From the NCBI GenBank assembly GCA_028817685.1, contig JAPPPC010000803.1, positions 1-5,050 of the forward strand: DNA of 5,050 nucleotides. Direction: 5' to 3'. This document shows, piece after piece, positions 1 to 5,050 of the stretch (positions are counted from its first letter, which is position 1; each line of letters opens with the position of its first letter). Made by a program: the position numbers and the translations under genes. The stretch comes from Rhodospirillaceae bacterium. Lineage in GTDB: Bacteria; Pseudomonadota; Alphaproteobacteria; UBA8366; GCA-2717185. A model generated the notes under the pieces. That model was not told the origin of the DNA. It did no database searches and saw only the letters and a list, made by a program, of their open reading frames with translations.

Positions 1-262
1 TCGTCTGCGTGTTGTTGCCGGTACAGCCGTAATAGAACTGCATCCCGCCGGTTTTGAACTTGATGGTTTCCTCGACAATGCGGTGCCGTTCCTCCTGGCT
101 CAGCATCGAAACCTCACCGGTCGATCCCATGATCAAGACCGCGCTGGTCCCGTTCCGCTCCTGGAAGTCCAGCAGGGTCCGGAAGCCGCCGTAATCGACC
201 GAGCCGTCCCGGTTGAACGGGGTGATCATGGCGACAAATGAACCGGTAGGTTTTTGCATCAT
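1..262 (-). CDS. DapA/N-acetylneuraminate lyase-superfamily protein, 5' part only (truncated by window edge)
   Basis: Reading leftward from 262 gives 87 codons with no stop before the edge, so the N-terminal part of a roughly 300-residue (beta/alpha)8 aldolase is present. It opens with VAMITPFNRDGSVD, the typical first strand of DapA-like enzymes, followed by MGSTGEVSMLS, the GTTGE-type pyruvate-carboxylate-binding motif with Ser in place of the first Thr, then YYGCTGNNTQT. Members form a Schiff base with pyruvate or a 2-keto acid and catalyse aldol cleavage, condensation or dehydration in the cytoplasm. The Schiff-base Lys and catalytic Tyr lie beyond the window, so the reaction cannot be named and true dihydrodipicolinate synthase is not implied. 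Three in-frame ATGs lie at 271, 262 and 259; GGAGAG at 269-264 favours 262 or 259. It follows the dioxygenase gene by 41 nt, so it is probably the third gene of that operon, with a catabolic role more likely than lysine synthesis. Confidence 0.85.
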   Translation of the reverse strand, partial: MMQKPTGSFVAMITPFNRDGSVDYGGFRTLLDFQERNGTSAVLIMGSTGEVSMLSQEERHRIVEETIKFKTGGMQFYYGCTGNNTQT

Positions 263-263
263 A

Positions 264-269
264 CTCTCC
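264..269 (-). promoter_or_regulatory. Ribosome binding site of the DapA-like gene
   Basis: GGAGAG on the minus strand lies 1 nt before ATG 262 and 4 nt before ATG 259. Measured from the GGAG core the gaps are 3 and 6 nt, so 259 has the better spacing. The site overlaps the further upstream in-frame ATG at 271, which makes that one an unlikely start. Confidence 0.5.
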
Positions 270-303
270 ATCACAAAAAACGCGCGCTATAAGACCACAA
301 GAG

Positions 304-1368
304 TCACACAGGTTCCAGCGAGACGTGTGGTGTGGCCCCTTCGATAAACATGCCGCCGCGATCGCCGATCTCGATCCGGCCGTTATATTTGTCGGCGAAA
401 CTCTCTGGCAAGGTTCGGCCGTCCGGGGGGCACAGCCAAAGCCGCAGCAGATGCCGCTTCTTGTCCGGAAAATCCTCGAAAGCCGTACGATCGTGCAGAA
501 TCTGATGGTTGTGCACGAACTGCATATCGCCCTGCTCGAAATCCATGAACATGGCGAATTCATCGGCCAAGGCCTCGAAAAGGTCCAGCGCCTCGGTCTC
601 TTCCGCCGTGAGCGCCGGCAATTCCGGGAACCGTCGCGCGGACTCGATATAGCGCCGGACAAGCTGACTCGTCAGTTGCCCCTCATGCCAGGCGAATACC
701 GGTGCGGTGTAGTAAGGGTTGCGGCCCGGCGGCACTTCGCCCCGGCGGTCCGCATCGAACAAGCTGAACAGGACCGGCACCAGATCGGGCCGCCGCTTCC
801 GCATCTCGTTGTAGATCGTCACCGCGCTGACGAGACTGCTGAGGCCGCCCGACTTGGCCTTCTGAACGCAAAGCAGCGAGACAATATCGCAGGTATCCAC
901 GTGATAGGTCTGCCGGGCGGAGGTCTGATAGATGCGCGCGTTTGTGTCGTGCTCGTGACGACCCATGTCGATCACATGGCCCAGCAGGTGGCCCTTACCA
1001 TTCTGCGGCACCGCGCGGCCGAAATAGCAACCGATGCCCCAATAGAGCAGCGCTGCATCCTCCAGCGTATATCGTTCAAGCGGCAATCCCCGTATCAGAA
1101 CGAAGCCGCGCCCGCGCAACACGTCGCCGCGCAGCCGGTCGAGCGTCGGACCGAAGGTCGGTAGCGGAAACGAGTCCCGCGTGACGTCTGCGATATCAAG
1201 GCCGGCAGCACGAACCGATTGCAGTGCGCTTTCAAGTTCTGAAATTTCTCCGGCAGAAAGCGCATGGATCCACGCTGTCGACGCTTCCATTTCATTTCCA
1301 TACCATGCGTCGGGCCCGGTAACGGGCCCGCCCGGCATCGGCGCATTTGCGGCAGTTTGTGACATCAT
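304..1368 (-). CDS. TauD/TfdA-family Fe(II)/2-oxoglutarate-dependent dioxygenase
   Basis: A 354-residue cytoplasmic oxygenase that should couple decarboxylation of 2-oxoglutarate to succinate with hydroxylation of an unknown substrate. The iron-binding set is visible: HVD at residues 156-158 (H156, D158) in YHVDTCDIVSLL, and the distal His H292 in HNHQILHDRTAFED. The following KKRHLLRLWL supplies the Arg (R305 or R309) that should bind the 2-oxoglutarate carboxylate. The LH.R form of the distal motif recalls the gamma-butyrobetaine-hydroxylase side of the family rather than TauD itself. A stop codon directly precedes ATG 1368, so translation starts there, at 1365, or at Met11 (1338); no good Shine-Dalgarno supports any of them. 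Met27 (1290) has GGAA 5 nt upstream but would remove GPDAW..EM, which looks like part of the fold. It lies 64 nt after the transporter gene and 41 nt before the DapA-like gene, in one direction. The substrate is not predictable. Confidence 0.88.
   Translation of the reverse strand: MMSQTAANAPMPGGPVTGPDAWYGNEMEASTAWIHALSAGEISELESALQSVRAAGLDIADVTRDSFPLPTFGPTLDRLRGDVLRGRGFVLIRGLPLERYTLEDAALLYWGIGCYFGRAVPQNGKGHLLGHVIDMGRHEHDTNARIYQTSARQTYHVDTCDIVSLLCVQKAKSGGLSSLVSAVTIYNEMRKRRPDLVPVLFSLFDADRRGEVPPGRNPYYTAPVFAWHEGQLTSQLVRRYIESARRFPELPALTAEETEALDLFEALADEFAMFMDFEQGDMQFVHNHQILHDRTAFEDFPDKKRHLLRLWLCPPDGRTLPESFADKYNGRIEIGDRGGMFIEGATPHVSLEPV
1311..1330. repeat. Perfect 8-bp inverted repeat with 4-nt loop in the 5' coding end of the dioxygenase gene
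   Basis: CGGGCCCG, a 4-nt loop and CGGGCCCG again. Each arm is itself a palindrome, so the pair is both a direct and an inverted repeat. It encodes residues around GGPVTGPD and lies about 40-60 nt into the message. In the minus-strand mRNA the stem is all G-C with a UUAC loop; read on the other strand the loop is GUAA. It could slow or tune translation, or simply follow from GC-rich codons. Confidence 0.6.
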
Positions 1369-1432
1369 TCAGATCATCTAACGCGACAAGAACTGAAATA
1401 TAGCCCAAACCACGGTGCTTGCGATATCGCCC

Positions 1433-2692
1433 CTACTCAGCCGGGGCCGGCGCGGAGTCCGGCTGGGGCAACGACTTGGGCAGGCTGAGCACGGCGCACA
1501 TGATCACGATACCGGCGGCGGCCAAGATCCAGAACAGGGTGTCGAAGCCCCAATTGTCATAGACAAACGCAATCATCGGCAACGACGCCGCCAGCACCGT
1601 GAAGCTCACCACATACCGCACGCCGTAGATGCGGGCGCGATAGGCACCGCTCGCCGTCTTTCCGATCATATAGTCGTTGATGGGGATTTGACCGAACGCC
1701 CCTAGCATGAAGCCGAAAGCGACGGCCAGGGCGATACCGTCCGTCAGACCCGGCATCAGGGCGAAGAAGACGATCTGGATCGCAGCCACGACCATGTAAA
1801 CGTTCCGCGGCCCGTACTTGTCCAACATGCTGCCAACGACGACCTGTGCCAGCGAGGCTACGGCGAAGACAACGAAGGCCAGGGAGCCGATGACCGTCGC
1901 GACACCGTCCTCATTGCCTTTCGCAAGGCTGTCCAGAAGGCCGGACAGCTGAACCGCCAGCCCCTGCAGCCGCTCGTCAAAGATTTTCGGCAGCGCGAAA
2001 GTCGTCGACTGGAAGATGATCGATCCGACCGCTGCGGTCACAAAAACAATGGCAGCGACGCGGATGATCGCCGAACGGTACGATTCCGAAACAGGGCCTG
2101 GCGCGGCACCTGCGTCTTTTTTCGCTTCCTGATCCGCGCGGATTCCCTCGCGCCGCAAGGCCATATAGGCGAACCCGACGACGATCGAGAAGGCGCCCGG
2201 GAGTATGAAGGCCGCGCGCCAGCCGGAGAAATCGATCAGATATCCGGTGACCAGCGCCGCTGCCGCGACGCCCAGATTGCCCCACACGCCATTCACGGCG
2301 ATACGCATGCCGGTGTTCTTCCACTTCATCGTAACGATGGCGAGACCGACCGGATGATAGATCGCGGCGAACATGCCGATGACGAACAGGCCGATACCGA
2401 TCTGCAGCGGAGTCTCTGCAAATCCTGTCGCGATGGAAGCCAAGCCAATACCGATGAAGAAGACGCACATCATGCCGTCTTTGCTCCATTTGTCGGCAAT
2501 CCAGCCCATTGGCAGGGAGAAGAGGCCGAAGGCGAAGAACCCCGGCGTCGCGTAAGCCAACAGCTCCGCGTAGCCGACGTTCCATTCGCGATAGAGCACC
2601 AAAGCCGCCACGGTCGCAAAGACCAGGGTGAACAAGTGATCGAGAAAATGCCCGATGTTCAACAGCAGAAAATATGTCTTATCCCGATCCAT
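1433..2692 (-). CDS. Major facilitator superfamily (MFS) transporter
   Basis: A 419-residue inner-membrane protein with about twelve hydrophobic segments in two halves, joined by a polar loop around residues 180-206 (RREGIRADQEAKK...). The MFS loop 2-3 motif appears as GWIADKWSKDG (63-73) and its second-half counterpart as GSMLDKYGPRN (287-297). YHPVG near 112-116 and GNLG near 138-141 in the first half are typical of drug/metabolite-type MFS members; YHP also occurs in fosmidomycin-resistance-like proteins. It probably moves a small organic anion or the pathway substrate; uptake or export cannot be decided. A longer reading frame begins with GTG at 2710, but that GTG is inside the Shine-Dalgarno GGAGGAG (2708-2702), 9 nt before ATG 2692, so ATG 2692 is chosen. 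It is the first gene of the leftward operon and is divergent from the AraC-family regulator, which likely controls it. Confidence 0.9.
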   Translation of the reverse strand: MDRDKTYFLLLNIGHFLDHLFTLVFATVAALVLYREWNVGYAELLAYATPGFFAFGLFSLPMGWIADKWSKDGMMCVFFIGIGLASIATGFAETPLQIGIGLFVIGMFAAIYHPVGLAIVTMKWKNTGMRIAVNGVWGNLGVAAAALVTGYLIDFSGWRAAFILPGAFSIVVGFAYMALRREGIRADQEAKKDAGAAPGPVSESYRSAIIRVAAIVFVTAAVGSIIFQSTTFALPKIFDERLQGLAVQLSGLLDSLAKGNEDGVATVIGSLAFVVFAVASLAQVVVGSMLDKYGPRNVYMVVAAIQIVFFALMPGLTDGIALAVAFGFMLGAFGQIPINDYMIGKTASGAYRARIYGVRYVVSFTVLAASLPMIAFVYDNWGFDTLFWILAAAGIVIMCAVLSLPKSLPQPDSAPAPAE

Positions 2693-2701
2693 TGCCTTGA
2701 T

Positions 2702-2708
2702 CTCCTCC
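2702..2708 (-). promoter_or_regulatory. Strong ribosome binding site deciding the MFS start
   Basis: GGAGGAG on the minus strand, 9 nt upstream of ATG 2692. It matches the anti-Shine-Dalgarno almost fully and occupies the would-be first codons of the longer GTG-initiated frame, so the shorter start is preferred. Confidence 0.8.
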
Positions 2709-2762
2709 ACGCTCAGCCCGCGCGCTTTTGCGGACCTTTTTTGTCATCGCTAGCAGGTTACG

Positions 2763-2821
2763 TTTGGCAATAATGCTATGTCATGCCAAATTCAGTCGAA
2801 ATTCTGCCAAACTGAATCGAA
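2763..2821. promoter_or_regulatory. Candidate AraC-family operator: three TGCCAAA boxes at 21-bp spacing
   Basis: TTTGGCA (inverted) is at 2763-2769, TGCCAAA at 2784-2790 and TGCCAAA at 2805-2811, with starts exactly 21 bp apart. The two direct copies extend to 17-bp elements, TGCCAAA-TTCAG-TCGAA (2784-2800) and TGCCAAA-CTGAA-TCGAA (2805-2821), identical at 14 of 17 positions and separated by 4 bp. The two conserved boxes in each element are about one helical turn apart, as expected for the two helix-turn-helices of one AraC-type monomer. The 17+4 spacing matches the known araI1-araI2 half-site arrangement. The inverted copy keeps only the first box. The site lies between the divergent transporter and regulator genes, so it probably serves both activation of the operon and autoregulation. 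Confidence 0.65.
2770..2799 (-). promoter_or_regulatory. Possible weak sigma70-like promoter for the leftward operon
   Basis: On the minus strand, TCGACT (2799-2794; 4 of 6 matches to TTGACA) is followed after 18 nt by CATTAT (2775-2770; 4 of 6 matches to TATAAT). Transcription would begin near 2763, giving a leader of about 70 nt before the transporter. The -35 lies inside the first direct operator repeat, the arrangement used by AraC-type activators that touch the -35 region. AATAAT on the plus strand (2769-2774) overlaps the same bases and could be a -10 for the regulator gene, though no matching -35 is seen. Both elements are weak and the assignment is tentative. Confidence 0.25.
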
Positions 2822-2829
2822 CCAACGCC

Positions 2830-3615
2830 ATGAGCTCTTCCCTGCCGCGAAGCACGGACCCGGACGACTATCAGTCGCTACCGCAAGATATCGGCGCAAT
2901 GGCCAAGCTGTTCTCTGACGGGTCGGATACCGGGCTGCACGAGCACAAGCGGGATCAACTGCTCTATGCGAACCGGGGCATCATGCGGCTTCGAACGCTG
3001 GGCGAGGCTTGGGTGGTGCCGTCCGGTAACGCCGTATACGTCCCCGCCGGCACACGGCACGCCGTCGGCATGCATGGCGATGTCGACATGCGCACCCTCT
3101 ATATCGATTCAATGGCATCGGAAAATCTGCCTCGAGCTTTCTGCGTGTTTTCGGTTTCGAACCTGTTGCGCGAACTGATCCTCGCCCTCAGCGAAGAACC
3201 AGTCGTCTATGAACCGGGCAGCCGTGGAGACTTGATCGCGCAGTTGATCAAGGACGAAATCGGCCGGGCCCATGAACTGACCCTGAACGTGCCGCTGCCA
3301 AAGGACGAGCGGCTGCAACGCCTGTGCGCGGAAATACTCGCCGACCCGTCGGACCGCCGCACCTTGGACGATTGGGCTGAATTCGCCGGCGCGTCGCCCC
3401 GGACGCTGGCGCGCCTCTTCGAACGGGATCTCGGGATGGGCTTCAATCGCTGGCGCCAAAGGATCCGCCTGCACGGCGCGCTCGAGGCGCTCTCACGCGG
3501 GGAACCGATTTCACAGGTCGCCAAGCAGCACGGTTATCTCAGCACCAGCGCCTTCTCCGCCGCGTTCGGAAAGGTTATGGGATCGCCGCCCTCCAAGATA
3601 TCGTCGGACACTTAA
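2830..3615 (+). CDS. AraC-family transcriptional regulator with N-terminal cupin domain
   Basis: A 261-residue DNA-binding regulator. Residues about 25-95 form a cupin-like sensor with HEHKRDQLLYANRG (H37, H39) and VPAGTRHAVGMH (H77), typical of the NimR/YeaM-like group. The C-terminal half carries two helix-turn-helices: about 178-200 (TLDDWAEFAGASPRTLARLF) and about 226-250, ending in the family signature GY.STSAFSAAFGKVMGSPP. The frame is open back to ATG 2728, with another Met at 2773, but those starts would place the operator repeats inside the coding region and add a basic stretch unlike the family. ATG 2830 gives a normal N-terminus, though without a clear Shine-Dalgarno. It is divergent from the transporter operon and 21 nt upstream of the GAF gene. 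In E. coli NimR similarly sits beside an MFS gene (nimT); this is a parallel in layout only. The effector is unknown. Confidence 0.9.
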   Translation: MSSSLPRSTDPDDYQSLPQDIGAMAKLFSDGSDTGLHEHKRDQLLYANRGIMRLRTLGEAWVVPSGNAVYVPAGTRHAVGMHGDVDMRTLYIDSMASENLPRAFCVFSVSNLLRELILALSEEPVVYEPGSRGDLIAQLIKDEIGRAHELTLNVPLPKDERLQRLCAEILADPSDRRTLDDWAEFAGASPRTLARLFERDLGMGFNRWRQRIRLHGALEALSRGEPISQVAKQHGYLSTSAFSAAFGKVMGSPPSKISSDT

Positions 3616-3636
3616 CGAACAAGAAAGTCATTCCCC

Positions 3637-4146
3637 ATGAGTCACGTGAACACCGTAGACCCGCTACCCCATTTCCAGGCGGTCGCCGCCGCATCCGCGC
3701 AGGGCGGCAGCGCCGACGATATTCTCAAAGCCCTCGACCCGGCGCTGGACGCCGTGTTCGGGCATAAGCTCTATACGGGATTGCTGTATCACGGGCCGGA
3801 GGTCGGCGTGGAACGCTACTATTCGAACCAGCCCGAAACCTATCTGGTCGGCGGCCGCAAGCCGCCAAACGACAAGCCCTGGACGCAGCAGCTATTGGTC
3901 GAAGGCCGCCCCTATATCGGCTACGACGCGGACGATATCCGCGAGGTATTTTTCGACCACGAGATCATCTTCTCACTGGGCTGCGAGGCGATCCTGAACA
4001 TTCCCGTCGCCCATAAGGGTAAGGTGCTGGGCACGTTGAACATTCTGCATGAAGCCGGCTGGTACAGCGAAGACGATATCCCGGCCGCGCTTGTATTCGC
4101 CGGACTCGCCGTACCGGCATTTATCGAGTTGTCAGAGGCGGATTAG
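3637..4146 (+). CDS. Stand-alone GAF-domain protein
   Basis: A 169-residue soluble protein consisting of essentially one GAF domain. The C-terminal half is the clearest: EIIFSLGCEAILNIPVAHKG (109-128), then VLGTLNILHEAGWYSEDDI, then a hydrophobic helix to the end, which matches the strand-strand-helix ending of GAF domains. No kinase, cyclase, output or DNA-binding domain is attached and there is no signal peptide or membrane segment. The only Cys is C116, so the multi-Cys active site of free-methionine-sulfoxide reductase, another short GAF enzyme, is absent. It follows the regulator stop by 21 nt on the same strand, so the two are probably co-transcribed. GAF domains bind small molecules; a ligand-sensing or accessory role for the regulator or pathway is an inference. 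A weak purine stretch (AAGAAAG) lies about 10 nt before the ATG. Its stop overlaps that of the convergent dioxygenase gene. Confidence 0.82.
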   Translation: MSHVNTVDPLPHFQAVAAASAQGGSADDILKALDPALDAVFGHKLYTGLLYHGPEVGVERYYSNQPETYLVGGRKPPNDKPWTQQLLVEGRPYIGYDADDIREVFFDHEIIFSLGCEAILNIPVAHKGKVLGTLNILHEAGWYSEDDIPAALVFAGLAVPAFIELSEAD

Positions 4147-4153
4147 GCCGCCT
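4136..4153. terminator. Small hairpin across the overlapping convergent stop codons
   Basis: AGGCGG (4136-4141) pairs with CCGCCT (4148-4153) around a 6-nt loop, ATTAGG, which holds both stop codons (TAG on plus at 4144-4146, TAA on minus at 4145-4143). No T-tract follows on either strand, so it is not a standard intrinsic terminator. It is the only hairpin I see at this gene junction and might weakly terminate in both directions. Confidence 0.25.
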
Positions 4154-5030
4154 TCGCCCGCTCACCGTCCTGAATGGACATCGGGCGTTCCCCAACGATT
4201 GTTACCCGATGCATCTCGCGGCGCTGGCCGTGATAATCGTTCAACGCATAGTGCTGCGCCGCGCGATTATCCCAGAAGGCAACCGACCCTGTTTCCCACT
4301 GGAAGCGGCAGGTGTGCTCCGGCCGCACCGCATGGGTGCAGAGGAAGTCGAGAAGCGGCTTGCTTTCCTCTTCCGTCCAGCCCGAGAAGCGGATCGTGTA
4401 GACCGGATTGACGAACAGGCAGCGGCGGCCTGTCTCCGGGATATATCGGACGACCGGATGCGCCATCTCTGCTTCTGCATCATCGCCTGTCCGCACCTTC
4501 ATCGACTGAACCTGCGGACCATAGCGATTGATCGAAGTGCCCTGATTTCCGTAGACCCGCTTGGCGCTGTGCACTGCCGTCATACTGTCCAGCATTTCCT
4601 TCATGCCGTCCGATAAAGTCTCATAGGCTAGATACTGGCTGGAGAACATCGTGTCGCCGCCATAGGCCGGCGCGTCCAGCGCATAGAGGATCGAGCCGAG
4701 CGCCGGCTTCTCGTAGAACGTCACGTCGGAATGCCCCAATCCACCGAACTTGCCGCCGCTATCGTCCGCCTCTTTCACGACAGGCATTACTTCCGGATGG
4801 TCTGGCAGGCCGGCGGCAAAACGATGGATATCGAATTCGCCGAAATGGGCGCCGAACGCTAGATGCTGCTCCGGCGAAATTTTCTGGTCACGGAAGAAAA
4901 TCACCACGTGATCGGCGAATGCCTTTCGGACCTGCGCCAAAGTTGCGTCATCCAAGGGTTGCGACAGATCGACACCGTGAATTTCGGCGCCCAGCGCGCC
5001 TGCGATGGGGGATACTTCGATGCTGCTCAT
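4143..5030 (-). CDS. TauD-like Fe(II)/2-oxoglutarate-dependent dioxygenase
   Basis: A 295-residue cytoplasmic oxygenase, close in length to E. coli TauD (283), resembling it from the N-terminus (SPIAGALGAEIHGVDLSQPL) to the C-terminal MHRVTIVGERP. Iron ligands are H100 and D102 in GHSDVTFYEKPALG and H260 in FWDNRAAQHYALNDY; R275 in RREMHRVTI corresponds to TauD R270, which binds a carboxylate or sulfonate. LFVNPVYTIRF (205-215) matches the TauD LFVNEGF segment. Of the taurine-contacting residues I recall from E. coli TauD, His70 has a counterpart (H69), but Tyr73 aligns near A72 and Asn95 near G96, and Trp before the HxD is replaced by Gly. The substrate is therefore probably a related anion rather than taurine itself, and no tau transporter genes are visible. 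The start at 5030 is supported by a strong Shine-Dalgarno. It converges on the GAF gene, so its promoter lies beyond the right edge. Confidence 0.9.
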   Translation of the reverse strand: MSSIEVSPIAGALGAEIHGVDLSQPLDDATLAQVRKAFADHVVIFFRDQKISPEQHLAFGAHFGEFDIHRFAAGLPDHPEVMPVVKEADDSGGKFGGLGHSDVTFYEKPALGSILYALDAPAYGGDTMFSSQYLAYETLSDGMKEMLDSMTAVHSAKRVYGNQGTSINRYGPQVQSMKVRTGDDAEAEMAHPVVRYIPETGRRCLFVNPVYTIRFSGWTEEESKPLLDFLCTHAVRPEHTCRFQWETGSVAFWDNRAAQHYALNDYHGQRREMHRVTIVGERPMSIQDGERAKAA

Positions 5031-5038
5031 GCTCCGGT

Positions 5039-5047
5039 CCTCCTCCT
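5039..5047 (-). promoter_or_regulatory. Strong ribosome binding site of the TauD-like gene
   Basis: AGGAGGAGG on the minus strand ends 8 nt before ATG 5030, giving two overlapping near-perfect Shine-Dalgarno registers. This fixes the start and suggests efficient translation, in contrast to the first dioxygenase, which has no clear site. Confidence 0.8.
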
Positions 5048-5050
5048 GAA

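Noticed and set aside
325..1164. 279-codon open frame on the plus strand opposite the first dioxygenase
   Set aside because: Translation is Arg/His-rich with no recognisable domain, and the opposite strand carries clear catalytic motifs. It is a shadow of a GC-rich gene.
1421..1430. 10-bp palindrome GCGATATCGC just after the transporter stop, as a terminator or operator
   Set aside because: No loop, no T-tract and no second copy. A single 10-bp palindrome in GC-rich DNA is not enough evidence.
1977..2585. 202-codon minus-strand frame inside the transporter gene
   Set aside because: Arg-rich out-of-frame translation lacking domains; the MFS frame explains the region.
2693..2710. GTG 2710 start for the transporter
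   Set aside because: The GTG and next codons form the GGAGGAG ribosome binding site for ATG 2692.
2763..2821. Repeats as a short CRISPR array
   Set aside because: Repeat units are only 7-17 bp with 4-bp gaps, one is inverted, and no cas genes are nearby.
2728..2829. N-terminal extension of the AraC-family regulator from ATG 2728 or 2773
   Set aside because: It would put the operator repeats in coding sequence and adds a stretch that does not resemble family N-termini; no Shine-Dalgarno precedes either start.
3637..4146. Free methionine-(R)-sulfoxide reductase (a short GAF enzyme)
   Set aside because: Only one Cys (C116) is present, whereas that enzyme needs several conserved Cys residues.
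4209..4616. 135-codon plus-strand frame opposite the TauD-like gene
   Set aside because: No domain, low-complexity Arg/Ala content, and fully covered by a well-supported dioxygenase.
4143..5030. Assigning the symbol tauD
   Set aside because: Overall similarity is good, but taurine-contact positions differ and there are no tauABC genes in the window.

Overview
The window looks like chromosomal DNA from a GC-rich proteobacterium, most likely an alphaproteobacterium. This rests on GC-rich codon use, the style of the proteins and tight gene packing; no taxonomic marker is present. I see no rRNA, tRNA, CRISPR array, insertion sequence or phage gene. Almost every base is coding, and the one sizeable non-coding stretch is 2693-2829.

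Layout. A leftward unit on the minus strand holds an MFS transporter (2692-1433), a TauD/TfdA-type non-heme iron(II)/2-oxoglutarate dioxygenase (1368-304) and the first 87 codons of a DapA/N-acetylneuraminate lyase-superfamily enzyme that runs off the left edge (262-1). Gaps are 64 and 41 nt, so co-transcription is likely. A rightward unit holds an AraC-family regulator with an N-terminal cupin (2830-3615) and a stand-alone GAF-domain protein 21 nt downstream (3637-4146). A second, more TauD-like dioxygenase (5030-4143) converges on the GAF gene, and the two stop codons overlap by four bases.

Control region. The 137 bp between the divergent transporter and regulator genes contain three copies of TGCCAAA at exact 21-bp intervals, the first inverted and the other two direct. 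The two direct copies sit in 17-bp near-repeats (14 of 17 identical) separated by 4 bp, the spacing expected for a dimeric AraC-family activator. A weak sigma70-like promoter for the leftward operon can be drawn with its -35 inside the first direct repeat.

Working model (inference). The regulator senses a small molecule through its cupin, possibly helped by the GAF protein, and controls an operon for transport of a compound, hydroxylation by the dioxygenase(s) and C-C cleavage or condensation by the DapA-like lyase. The substrate cannot be read from the sequence. The second dioxygenase keeps the TauD catalytic set but not all taurine-contacting residues, so taurine should not be assumed. The combination resembles a small uncharacterised catabolic cluster rather than a described pathway.
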